A stretch of DNA of 15,190 nucleotides from CBDUUP01 sp965370435 (GCA_965370435.1 CBDUUP010000064.1:1-15190), one strand, 5' to 3'. Shown: positions 1 through 6,309, counted from the stretch's first letter. Program-made: numbers and translations. Notes: generated from the sequence alone by a model not told the origin.

Positions 1-568
1 AGGGCAGGGTGTGTGGCAGGAGGCTCTCCTGGATCTGCTTGGCGACTTCCAGTTCACGCTCCAGGCGTTCCTTCTCGATAAGTTGGGCCTGGGCGGCTTT
101 GAGGTCTTCGTAGGCCTGGGCCAATTGGCGGTTCTTCTCCTGCAGGTCGGTTATCAGGGAGTTGTCGGAGGCCCGCAGGCGGAGGCTCAACACCCGCAGG
201 ATCTCAACGGCCAGCGCGGGTTGGCGCGCCATCAGGGCGTTGAAGTCCTGGCGGGACATCTCCAGGACGCAGGCCTCGGTGCGGGTGCGGACGCTGGCGG
301 AGCGGGTCTGGTTGGGGTCGAGCAGGCTCATCTCGCCGAAGAAATCGCCCGGCCCCCAGTGGTTCAAGAGGCGTTCGTCTGCGGTGCCCAGAGCCTTGAT
401 GATCTCAACCTCGCCGTCCAGGAGGACGAAGAAGCGGTCGCCGGGGTCGCCCTCTTTGCAGAGCAGGGTGTCGGGCGGGTATTCCACCCGGCGCAAGGTG
501 TCGGAAAGATAGGCCAGCTCCTTCTGGGGGAGGGCGGCGAAGAGGGGGATTTGTTGAAGGTCTTTCAT
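1..568 (-). CDS. Cyclic-nucleotide-binding domain protein, probably with a C-terminal SpoIIE/PP2C phosphatase (3' part outside window)
   Basis: The reading frame is open from ATG at 568 to the left edge, giving the first 189 residues. Residues 1-125 form a cyclic-nucleotide-binding fold, opening MKDLQQIPLFAALPQ. The phosphate-binding cassette is FGEMSLLDPNQTRSASV (residues 78-94), with Glu79 and Arg89 in the conserved places. A coiled coil follows (about 140-172), then RELEVAKQIQESLLP (171-185). From family knowledge, that linker commonly precedes a SpoIIE-type PP2C phosphatase, so the full protein is probably an RsbU-like signalling phosphatase acting on an anti-sigma-factor antagonist; the catalytic domain itself is not in view. 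A GGAG (574-577) sits 5 bases before the ATG. There is no DNA-binding HTH directly after the sensor domain, so it is not a Crp-type regulator. The sensor domain is secure; the phosphatase is inferred. Confidence 0.85.
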   Translation of the reverse strand, partial: MKDLQQIPLFAALPQKELAYLSDTLRRVEYPPDTLLCKEGDPGDRFFVLLDGEVEIIKALGTADERLLNHWGPGDFFGEMSLLDPNQTRSASVRTRTEACVLEMSRQDFNALMARQPALAVEILRVLSLRLRASDNSLITDLQEKNRQLAQAYEDLKAAQAQLIEKERLERELEVAKQIQESLLPHTLP

Positions 569-607
569 GGAGGCTCCGGGGGGTGAGGAGGGTTGTGTAG
601 CTTGGGG

Positions 608-613
608 ATTATA
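608..613 (-). promoter_or_regulatory. Putative -10 element (TATAAT) for the cyclic-nucleotide-binding gene
   Basis: A perfect TATAAT on the minus strand lies 40 bases before the ATG at 568. No recognisable -35 is present at 17 bases. The surrounding 14-mer GGATTATACCGCGA (606-619) recurs exactly at 1781-1794, also upstream of a minus-strand gene. Confidence 0.5.
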
Positions 614-747
614 CCGCGAAGGCCCTAACCCCGGCTACTAGCGGCCTCTGGTCGCGGTCGGGGGAGTGGGATGATTCAAAGTCATGGTCAATCCACAGAT
701 AGGCGAAACGGTCTTATTCCCTGGTTTCTGAAGTGATCTCCCCGAAA
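614..747. other. Intergenic spacer with a short REP-like remnant
   Basis: CCCTAACCCC at 623-632 and a G-rich stretch at about 658-670 resemble the ends of the repeat at 1798-1874, but the middle is not conserved. No gene is visible. Confidence 0.3.
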
Positions 748-1728
748 TTAAGGCCACATATCTATCGGTGTTTCCACACAAGTTGCACTATTGGGATCTT
801 GAAAAGTCAAATAAAAGTCATCCAGGGTCATTGAGGCAGCTTCCTCAATAGATTTGAAGTAATCGGCGTTCAATTGGTTTATTCCGTAACCAGATTTCCC
901 ATTCAAAATCTCAGTTAGCGAGGTTTCACGTTCTGGATCCCAAACAATCACGGTATTATCATTTGCCATTTTCGGACACCACAAATAATGATCGCCGACT
1001 CGTTCTATGGGCACAAGGTATTCTATCAGGACACCCAATTCATGATAGATCAATACGAGGCTGAAGGGTTCCCAGGGTTTTGCGCGGCCAGGGTCTGCAA
1101 GAATAGGAGCGATCAGCGCCTCCGAGGGAAGCCCATAAGCGGAAAGGATTTGAGAGGGCATGTAATATTGGAATATCTGGTTGTAGTAGGGATCGCCAAA
1201 AATTTGTTTCACTACTAAATCCAATCCCTCCCCATGTTCTTGCACAGGGTAAGTATGAAATCTGAGTTTTTCTACCCCATAGCCGCCATCCAAATAGTAA
1301 TCGAAAAAAACAAAAACATTTATATCCCCTTCCGAAAAATATAAAATAAAACCTCCTCCCCCACTATAATTGCTAGCGCTCAGCAGTATGTTCTCTGACA
1401 TAGCAAAACCCCCAAATCTTGCCATGAAAGAATTCATGGTCCGCCTATCCGATTCCCCTGGGATCAAACCCCAAAGGCAGGATAACGGGCAATCCCCGTT
1501 ATTCCTCATGAGGTCGAGAATCAACGATTTCGCATCCACAGCGGAAAGTGTTGGTTGGGGGGTTGGAGAGGGCGGTATTGGGGTTGACGTTGGCCTCACT
1601 GTGGGTGTGAGTGTTTGGGTAGCGGTGGGTGTCACAAAAATAATTAGAGGGGCGGGGGTATCGGTCAGGGGCGCGGCGCAGGCTCCCGCCAGGATGAGGA
1701 GGGTGATGAGGAGGTTTCGCGGTTTCAT
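748..1728 (-). CDS. Secreted lipoprotein of unknown function with Thr/Pro-rich linker
   Basis: The 326-residue product opens with a lipoprotein signal peptide (MKPRNLLITLLILAGAC); the acylated cysteine is probably Cys17. A Thr/Pro/Ser-rich spacer follows (about 24-62). Such linkers are common in surface lipoproteins of Chloroflexota and likely hold the domain off the membrane. The globular part starts with DCPLSCLWGLIPGES (79-93), with a cysteine pair at 80 and 84; two more cysteines lie near the C-terminus, so disulfides are plausible. AGGAGG (1738-1743) lies 9 bases before the ATG, which fixes the start. The gene is visibly more AT-rich than its neighbours, which may mean a different origin. 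I do not recognise the domain and infer no function beyond an extracytoplasmic lipoprotein. Confidence 0.85.
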   Translation of the reverse strand: MKPRNLLITLLILAGACAAPLTDTPAPLIIFVTPTATQTLTPTVRPTSTPIPPSPTPQPTLSAVDAKSLILDLMRNNGDCPLSCLWGLIPGESDRRTMNSFMARFGGFAMSENILLSASNYSGGGGFILYFSEGDINVFVFFDYYLDGGYGVEKLRFHTYPVQEHGEGLDLVVKQIFGDPYYNQIFQYYMPSQILSAYGLPSEALIAPILADPGRAKPWEPFSLVLIYHELGVLIEYLVPIERVGDHYLWCPKMANDNTVIVWDPERETSLTEILNGKSGYGINQLNADYFKSIEEAASMTLDDFYLTFQDPNSATCVETPIDMWP

Positions 1729-1782
1729 GGGTCAAGTCCTCCTATTTGATTTAGTAGAGAATTTTCAAGACAGTCTGGGTGG

Positions 1783-1788
1783 ATTATA
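1783..1788 (-). promoter_or_regulatory. Putative -10 element (TATAAT) for the lipoprotein gene
   Basis: A minus-strand TATAAT lies 54 bases before the ATG at 1728, in the same 14-base context as the one at 606-619. The expected -35 position falls inside the REP-like repeat and shows no TTGACA. Confidence 0.5.
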
Positions 1789-1797
1789 CCGCGACTA

Positions 1798-1874
1798 CCC
1801 TCACCCCGCTCGCTGCGCTCGCGCCCCTCTCCCTGGAAGGGGAGAGGGGCAGCCCCGAAGGGGCGGGGTGAGGG
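1798..1874. repeat. REP-like palindromic element with nested hairpins
   Basis: The outer arms are CCCTCACCCCG (1798-1808) and CGGGGTGAGGG (1864-1874), perfectly complementary. Inside lie GCCCCTCTCCC (1823-1833) paired with GGGAGAGGGGC (1840-1850), and GCCCC-GAA-GGGGC (1852-1864). Repeats of this kind are widespread in bacterial intergenic DNA. It sits between divergent genes, so it is not a terminator between co-directional genes. Confidence 0.8.
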
Positions 1875-1960
1875 TCAACGCGGGTAATCAACAACAACCC
1901 ATCCCACAAATCGCCTCCCATGATACAATTTGCCCCAGCACAGATGCACCCGCGAAACCC

Positions 1961-2623
1961 ATGAAAGAAGCCTACTTCACTGCCGACTCTATCGCCTCCC
2001 AGGCGATGGAGATGCGTAACAAATTGAACACCCGCCGGGGGCCGATGGAACGGTTCGCACCTGCACGCTCGGCGCTGCTGGCGCTGGACGTGCAGCGGTA
2101 CTTCCTGGACGAGGAGTCGCACGCCCATATCCCCAGCGCGGGGGCTATCCTGCCGGGGATCGTGAAACTGGCCCAGGCCTACGCCGCGCTTGGGCTTCCC
2201 GTGATCTACACCCAACATGTGAACACCACCCAGGACGCTGGGCAGATGGCGGACTGGTGGAGGGAGCTAATCACCGCCGACAGCCCCCTCAGCGGCCTCA
2301 GCTCTGAACTGGACACCTCCAACGGGGTCGTGCTGCCCAAGAGCCAGTACGACGCCTTCCACCAGACCGGTCTGGCCGACCTGCTGGAGAGCAAAGACGT
2401 ATCCCAGGTGGTGGTCACCGGAGTGATGACCCATCTCTGCTGTGAGACCACGGCCCGGGCCGCTTTCGTGCGAGGATACAAGGTATTCTTCACCGTGGAT
2501 GGCACGGCGACTTATAATGAAGCCTTTCATCTGGCGACGTTGACCAACCTGGCGCATGGATTCGGTGCGCCGGTGTTGGTGGATGAGGTCCTGGCCGCCC
2601 TGGAGGGAAACGATGGCGACTGA
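1961..2623 (+). CDS. Isochorismatase-superfamily cysteine hydrolase
   Basis: The 220-residue protein carries the family's catalytic triad: Asp43 in LLALDVQRYF, Lys127 in VVLPKSQYDAF and Cys160 in GVMTHLCCETTARAAF, which aligns with the nucleophile region of nicotinamidase-type hydrolases. The family hydrolyses small amides or vinyl ethers (nicotinamide, N-carbamoyl compounds, isochorismate); the substrate here cannot be told. The start at ATG 1961 keeps the normal length; the frame is open further upstream, but that part runs through the REP-like repeat and reads as non-coding. No clear Shine-Dalgarno precedes it; a TACAAT at 1924-1929 could be a -10. It is the first gene of a three-gene operon and overlaps the next gene by 11 bases, so its substrate may belong to the same pathway as the flavoprotein and radical SAM enzyme. 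Confidence 0.9.
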   Translation: MKEAYFTADSIASQAMEMRNKLNTRRGPMERFAPARSALLALDVQRYFLDEESHAHIPSAGAILPGIVKLAQAYAALGLPVIYTQHVNTTQDAGQMADWWRELITADSPLSGLSSELDTSNGVVLPKSQYDAFHQTGLADLLESKDVSQVVVTGVMTHLCCETTARAAFVRGYKVFFTVDGTATYNEAFHLATLTNLAHGFGAPVLVDEVLAALEGNDGD

Positions 2624-3506
2624 GCAGGTGGTCATCATCGGGGGCGGGCCGTCCGGGTTGGCGACTGCCTTGCAGCTCATCCGTTATGGCATCAAGCCGG
2701 TCTTGTTGGAGCGTGACCGAGTGGGCGGGCTGCTACACAACGCTAATTTGGTGGAGAACTACCCTGGCTTCCCGGAGGGCATCCCCGGCCCTGAACTGGT
2801 CGCCTTATTCGAGGCGCAGAGGCTGGCGGGCGGGGTGGAGGTGACGACTGGCGAGGCGCGGGAAGTGTCCTACGCCGATGGGGTCTTCCAGATCGCTACG
2901 GCGGAGAGGGTCTACCAGGCCCAGGCCCTCGTGGTCGCCTCTGGAACCACGCCCAAGCCCTTCACCGGGGCGGATTTCTCCATCCCGGAGGAGGCGGCCG
3001 GATTTCTCTTCTACGAGGTCTACCCCTTACTTGAAGTTGAGGGGAAGCAAATCGCCATCGTGGGCGGGGGGGACGCGGCCTTCGATTATGCTTTGAATCT
3101 CTGTGAGCGCAATCACGTCATAATCCTGAACCGGGGCGAGGGCGTGCAGTGCCTGCCCCTGCTCTGGGAACGGGCCAGCGCGGCGCCCCGAATCACCTAT
3201 CACCAGAACACCCGCATCGCCCGCCTGGAAAGCTATTCGGGCGGGATAAGGCTGGACTGCGCCAACGCGGCCGGAGACTTGCAGTTCTTCGCCGATTACG
3301 TCATCGGCGCGATAGGCCGCCGGGCGCAGCTTGATTTCATGGCCCCAGACCTCATGGCGCAGGCCTCCGACCTGGAGGCGCAGGGGAGCCTCTATTTCGT
3401 GGGCGACGTGAAGCGAGGCATCTACCGGCAGACGGCTATCGCGGTCGGGGATGGCATCCTGGCGGCCATGAAAATATATCGTCACCTGAAGGAGAACCCT
3501 TTATGA
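2613..3506 (+). CDS. Thioredoxin-reductase-like FAD/NAD(P)-dependent oxidoreductase lacking CxxC
   Basis: The 297-residue protein has the low-molecular-weight thioredoxin reductase layout: an FAD GxGxxG (IIGGGPSG, 8-15), ENYPGFPEGIPGPEL (48-62), a NAD(P)-binding GGGDAAFDYAL (151-161) and the FAD-contacting YFVGD (261-265). The redox-active CxxC of true thioredoxin reductases, expected about 15-20 residues before GGGDAA, is missing; that stretch reads FLFYEVYPLL (131-140). It therefore should not reduce thioredoxin. It is closer to the CxxC-less ferredoxin/flavodoxin-NADP reductases of this fold, which pass electrons to a protein partner. The start ATG 2613 has GGAGG at 2602-2606; the stop overlaps the next start as ATGA. 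I infer that it may supply electrons to the adjoining radical SAM enzyme. Confidence 0.9.
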   Translation: MATEQVVIIGGGPSGLATALQLIRYGIKPVLLERDRVGGLLHNANLVENYPGFPEGIPGPELVALFEAQRLAGGVEVTTGEAREVSYADGVFQIATAERVYQAQALVVASGTTPKPFTGADFSIPEEAAGFLFYEVYPLLEVEGKQIAIVGGGDAAFDYALNLCERNHVIILNRGEGVQCLPLLWERASAAPRITYHQNTRIARLESYSGGIRLDCANAAGDLQFFADYVIGAIGRRAQLDFMAPDLMAQASDLEAQGSLYFVGDVKRGIYRQTAIAVGDGILAAMKIYRHLKENPL

Positions 3507-4474
3507 AAGTGATTTCTTCAACCGGAAAAGAAGATGTCGCCCTGGTTTATATGGTAGAGATCGAGGAAGGGCGGATCGTGGAATGCGTGGAAGCGGTGCA
3601 GCCCCCTCTGAGCCGCGAGGAGAAGTGGGTGCTGATGGTATCCACCCTGTACGGCTGCCCGGTGGGCTGCCAGATGTGCGACGCGGGAGGCTACTACCAC
3701 GGCAAGCTCTCCCAGGAGGAGATCCTCAAGCAAATTGACTTTCTGGTGAGCAAGCGATACCCGGAGGGGCCAATCCCCTGCCAGCAGTTCAAGATCCAGT
3801 TCGCCCGCATGGGGGAGCCTTCCCTGAACCCCGCCATGCTGGAGGTGTTGAAGGCATTGCCCACCCGCTATGACGCTCCCGGTTTGATGCCCTCTTTCTC
3901 CACGGTGGCCCCCCGCAGCACGGATAAATTCTTCGAGCGGCTGCTGGCGATCAAGCGCGAATTGTATCCCGGCGGGCGGTTCCAGTTCCAGTATTCCATC
4001 CACACCACCGACCAGGCCCTGCGAGACGAGATCATCCCGGTCAAGAAGTGGAGCTTCAAGGAGATGGCGGCCTACGGCGAGCGATTTTACGCTCCCGGCG
4101 ACCGGAAGATCACCCTCAACTTCGCCCTGGCCCAGAATTATCCGCTTGACCCGGAGGTCTTGCTCCAACATTTCAGCCCCGCGAAATATCTCATCAAGAT
4201 CACCCCCCTCAACCCCACTTACCAGGCCACCGAGAACGCCCTGGCCTCCTACATTGACCCCAACCGGCGGGGTGCGGAGTACGCCGTCGTTCAGGCGCTG
4301 GAGGCGGCGGGCTACCAGGTGATCCTGGCGGTCGGGGAGGTGGAGGAAAACTACATCGGCAGCAACTGCGGGCAGTACGTGATGAAACACCTGCGGGCGA
4401 AGGGAGAACTCCAGGGCGGGTATACCTACCGGGTGCAGGAGGGAGATTCGGCCCGGCCTGAGACGGTTAGTTAG
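3503..4474 (+). CDS. RlmN/Cfr-like radical SAM enzyme without the N-terminal RlmN domain
   Basis: The 323-residue protein carries the 4Fe-4S motif CPVGCQMC (Cys52, Cys56, Cys59; CxxxCxxC). It shares several RlmN/Cfr landmarks: MGEPSLN (103-109, matching GMGEPLLN), STVAP (133-137), SIHTTDQALRDEIIPV (165-180), ITPLNP (233-238) and a C-terminal SNCGQY (287-292) in the place of the RlmN/Cfr methyl-carrier cysteine (here Cys289). The roughly 90-residue N-terminal helical domain that RlmN uses for RNA recognition is replaced by a short leader of about 45 residues. This suggests the same two-cysteine radical chemistry on a different substrate. The start overlaps the flavoprotein stop (ATGA), with AAGGAG at 3489-3494. 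The stop codon lies in the first unit of an 8-bp tandem repeat. The family is firm; the methyl-transfer role and substrate are inferred. Confidence 0.9.
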   Translation: MKVISSTGKEDVALVYMVEIEEGRIVECVEAVQPPLSREEKWVLMVSTLYGCPVGCQMCDAGGYYHGKLSQEEILKQIDFLVSKRYPEGPIPCQQFKIQFARMGEPSLNPAMLEVLKALPTRYDAPGLMPSFSTVAPRSTDKFFERLLAIKRELYPGGRFQFQYSIHTTDQALRDEIIPVKKWSFKEMAAYGERFYAPGDRKITLNFALAQNYPLDPEVLLQHFSPAKYLIKITPLNPTYQATENALASYIDPNRRGAEYAVVQALEAAGYQVILAVGEVEENYIGSNCGQYVMKHLRAKGELQGGYTYRVQEGDSARPETVS

Positions 4475-4539
4475 GTAGTTAGATAGTTAGATAGTTAGAT
4501 AGTTAGATAGTTGGGTAGTTGGGTAGTTGGGTAGTTATT
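4468..4539. repeat. Tandem repeat of an 8-bp unit, nine copies
   Basis: The units run without interruption: TAGTTAGG once, TAGTTAGA four times, TAGTTGGG three times and TAGTTATT once. The first unit supplies the stop codon of the radical SAM gene (TAG 4472-4474). Changes in copy number would alter the 3' untranslated spacer, not the protein. Confidence 0.95.
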
Positions 4540-4560
4540 AGATTTTTGAATGTTATGTTG

Positions 4561-4600
4561 AACCGCCCCCGGTTATTATCCCGGGGGCGGTTCCTTTTTT
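4561..4600 (+). terminator. Rho-independent terminator of the hydrolase-flavoprotein-radical SAM operon
   Basis: AACCGCCCCCGG (4561-4572) pairs perfectly with CCGGGGGCGGTT (4581-4592) across an 8-base loop, followed by CCTTTTTT. The T-tract is on the plus side only. A degraded copy of this module is at 5442-5557. Confidence 0.88.
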
Positions 4601-4639
4601 ACCTGTTCCTTGTTTACCTGTTTCCCTGCTATGCCTTCC

Positions 4640-4945
4640 TCACGGAAACATGCCCATATCTTCTTTTTCCTCTTTCTCTTGTTTACGGATGTCCAGCAGT
4701 TCCAAGACCACTGGCCCGATCCCTAGCAAGACATAGGCGATCATGACCAGGCCAAGCAGGGTGGCGGCAATAATCGCAAAATAGAACTCGTTGCTCATAT
4801 CTGATGCGCCTTCGGTCATTCGGATCAGGGGGAACATCACCACCGGCAAGAGCATTACCATAATGATGAGATAAAAAATCCTGCGGAGCAGCTTCATCCT
4901 GCTTTGTTTTTTGTCTAGCGTTGGGGGTAGATTGTTTTCGGTCAT
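4640..4945 (-). CDS. Small two-helix membrane protein of unknown function
   Basis: The 101-residue protein has two hydrophobic segments, about 22-41 (RIFYLIIMVMLLPVVMFPLI) and 54-81. A charged N-terminus precedes them, and the tail RKQEKEEKED is highly charged. It is translationally coupled to the PadR gene: its ATG overlaps the PadR stop as ATGA, and AGGAG lies inside the end of the PadR gene. PadR regulators often share operons with small membrane proteins or transporters that they control, so it may be the regulated partner. I do not recognise a family. It could be a membrane-stress component or a transport accessory protein; the sequence does not decide. Confidence 0.8.
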   Translation of the reverse strand: MTENNLPPTLDKKQSRMKLLRRIFYLIIMVMLLPVVMFPLIRMTEGASDMSNEFYFAIIAATLLGLVMIAYVLLGIGPVVLELLDIRKQEKEEKEDMGMFP

Positions 4946-5337
4946 TTGATTTTCTCCTGGTTGTTTTTTTCAAGGAATGCTTGAATTGTTTTTTGAATGG
5001 TTTGGTCCTGGAATACGAGGATATTGCGCTGGATGAATTCACGGAGCAGTTGCGTGCCCAGCGGCGTGAGGGAAAAATATTTCCGAGCCGGGCCGCTGGG
5101 GGAGGGGCGCATCTCGCCCTGGATCAACCCGGTGGCGGTGAAGCGTCTCAACGCCCGGTAAATGCTGTTTTCGTCGGCGTTGATAGACCCCTGGCTGAAC
5201 TCGATGATCTCCGCTTTCATTTCGTAGGCGTACATCAAGCGCCGGGTGAGGGAGAACAGGATCCAGAAAGAGAGCAAGCCTTTTTTGTATGACTCTTCCC
5301 ACTGGCGCAATAGATCTTCGGTGTTTGATTTTTCCAT
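4942..5337 (-). CDS. PadR-family transcriptional regulator
   Basis: The 131-residue protein has the PadR winged-helix layout: an N-terminal helix with WILFSLTRRLMYAYEMKAEI (25-44), a recognition-helix region ENSIYRALRRFTATGLI (56-72) and the wing SGPARKYFSLTPLG (81-94), the hallmark of the family. A C-terminal helix (95-127) should dimerise. PadR proteins are usually repressors of an adjacent membrane or efflux gene and are often ligand-responsive. ATG 5337 is preceded by AAAGGAT (5347-5353). It is co-transcribed with the membrane protein. The consensus promoter with a duplicated 9-base box suggests strong expression restrained by autorepression. The family is certain; target and ligand are unknown. 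Confidence 0.92.
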   Translation of the reverse strand: MEKSNTEDLLRQWEESYKKGLLSFWILFSLTRRLMYAYEMKAEIIEFSQGSINADENSIYRALRRFTATGLIQGEMRPSPSGPARKYFSLTPLGTQLLREFIQRNILVFQDQTIQKTIQAFLEKNNQEKIK

Positions 5338-5353
5338 ATGTATCTATCCTTTT

Positions 5354-5376
5354 GTATTATACTGAAGGTATTATAC
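5354..5376 (-). promoter_or_regulatory. Duplicated GTATAATAC box, candidate PadR operator
   Basis: Two identical 9-mers, at 5368-5376 (covering the -10) and 5354-5362 (around the start site), are 14 bases apart on the minus strand. Each is a near-palindrome (GTAT-N-ATAC). The location fits an autorepressor site; alternatively the second box is just a spare -10. Confidence 0.5.
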
Positions 5377-5398
5377 ATGAGGTATGGTAGCTTGTCAA
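5370..5398 (-). promoter_or_regulatory. Consensus sigma-70-type promoter of the PadR operon
   Basis: On the minus strand, TTGACA (5393-5398) and TATAAT (5370-5375) are both perfect and separated by exactly 17 bases. The predicted start lies near 5363, leaving a leader of about 26 bases. Confidence 0.88.
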
Positions 5399-5441
5399 GG
5401 GTTTTTGAAAAACAGATTCGCCCCGTCCTGAGCCGGCAAAT

Positions 5442-5557
5442 TAGTTGGGGAGTTAGATAGTTTAGATTGTTGAATATCTCATAGGACAGCCCCCGACAAT
5501 TCTCCCGAGGCGGTTCCCTGTTTCCCTATATACTTGTTTACTTGTTCCTTAGTTTCC
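5442..5557 (+). repeat. Degenerate second copy of the tandem-repeat/terminator module
   Basis: The order of elements matches 4508-4631: TAGTTGGG and AGTTAGATAGTT units, GATTGTTGAAT, a C-rich arm, a GAGGCGGTTCC arm, then CTTGTTTACTTGTTCC-type sequence. The hairpin arms no longer pair well. With the first copy it brackets the PadR operon in direct orientation. Confidence 0.6.
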
Positions 5558-5570
5558 CCAAAACTCCCTC

Positions 5571-5599
5571 TTGACTTAATTCAATTTATACGCTACAAT
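5571..5599 (+). promoter_or_regulatory. Promoter of the ArsR-like regulator gene
   Basis: TTGACT (5571-5576) and TACAAT (5594-5599) are 17 bases apart. Transcription should start near 5606, giving a leader of about 40 bases. Confidence 0.75.
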
Positions 5600-5622
5600 A
5601 TTTTTGCTCGCTTAAATAAATT

Positions 5623-5656
5623 TTAGCGATAAAAGAAAGGTTAGCGATGAAAGAAA
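5623..5656 (+). repeat. Direct repeat across the start of the ArsR-like gene
   Basis: TTAGCGATAAAAGAAA (5623-5638) and TTAGCGATGAAAGAAA (5641-5656) differ by one base and are 18 bases apart. The second copy contains the start codon; the first has ATA in its place. Confidence 0.7.
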
Positions 5657-6309
5657 ATATACCCGCCCCTCAACTGGTCATCACCGAACTGGAAACCCTC
5701 AAGATCCTGGCCGACCCGCTGCGCAACCAGGTCCTGGAAATCCTGGCCGCGGACCCGCAGACCATCAACCAGATCGCCGAGAAGCTAGACACCCCGGCCA
5801 GCAAACTGTACTATCACTTCAACTTGCTGGAGAAGCACAACCTGGTGAAAGTGGTGGACACCCGGGTCATCGGCAATATCATCGAAAAGCATTATTGGGT
5901 GACGGCCTACGATTTCAAGATGGACGACAGCCTTTGCACTTTCACCACCCCGGAGGGCAAAGAAAACCTGAACCTCATGGTAGTCGCGGCCATTGACACC
6001 ACCCGGGACGACATCCTCCGCAGCCTGGCGGCCCGCACCGCCGCGCTGGCGCAGGGCGCGACGCCGAAAGAGCGCCACATGACCATAAACCGTGAATTGA
6101 GCCGCATCCCAGACGAATTAGCGGATGAATTCAAAGAGCGGCTTTGCGCCCTGGTGGAGGAATTCGAAGCAGCCAACGACGACTCCCCGGCTCCGGAGGG
6201 CGAACTGCAAACCTACGGGCTGACCGTCGCCCTCTATCCCAGCTTCTACTATCCTGAGACAGACGAGGAATCCGAAGCGGAAGAACCCGACAACGCAACC
6301 GAAGATTGA
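5647..6309 (+). CDS. ArsR-like winged-helix transcriptional regulator
   Basis: The 220-residue protein has an N-terminal winged helix (about 15-75): LKILADPLRNQVLEILA, then QTINQIAEKLDTPASKLYYH and the wing-forming LEKHNLVKVVDTR. This is the ArsR/HTH_20 pattern. No CxC-type metal site is visible in the recognition helix, so a small-molecule or protein signal is more likely than a metal. The remaining 140 residues form an uncharacterised effector or dimer domain with an acidic tail (DEESEAEEPDNATED). The ATG at 5647 has AAAGG upstream, at 5636-5640. It precedes two tandem MFS exporters on the same strand, so it probably controls them, though a 162-base gap separates it from the first. Confidence 0.88.
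   Translation: MKENIPAPQLVITELETLKILADPLRNQVLEILAADPQTINQIAEKLDTPASKLYYHFNLLEKHNLVKVVDTRVIGNIIEKHYWVTAYDFKMDDSLCTFTTPEGKENLNLMVVAAIDTTRDDILRSLAARTAALAQGATPKERHMTINRELSRIPDELADEFKERLCALVEEFEAANDDSPAPEGELQTYGLTVALYPSFYYPETDEESEAEEPDNATED

Larger units (their letters stand above)
5338..5646. other. Divergent intergenic region between PadR and ArsR-like genes
   Basis: This 309-base gap holds the PadR promoter and operator boxes on the left, the degenerate repeat copy in the middle and the ArsR-like gene's promoter on the right. I see no reading frame or RNA gene in it. Confidence 0.7.

Noticed and set aside
11..586. Long plus-strand reading frame at the left edge
   Set aside because: It is the antisense shadow of the cyclic-nucleotide-binding gene, which has clear motifs on the minus strand; the plus-strand protein shows none.
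3518..4390. 290-residue minus-strand frame opposite the radical SAM gene
   Set aside because: The plus strand carries CxxxCxxC and the full RlmN landmarks with translational coupling. The opposite frame is an antisense shadow in GC-rich DNA.
4468..4539. Possible CRISPR array
   Set aside because: The units are 8 bp, contiguous and without spacers, so this is a simple tandem repeat.
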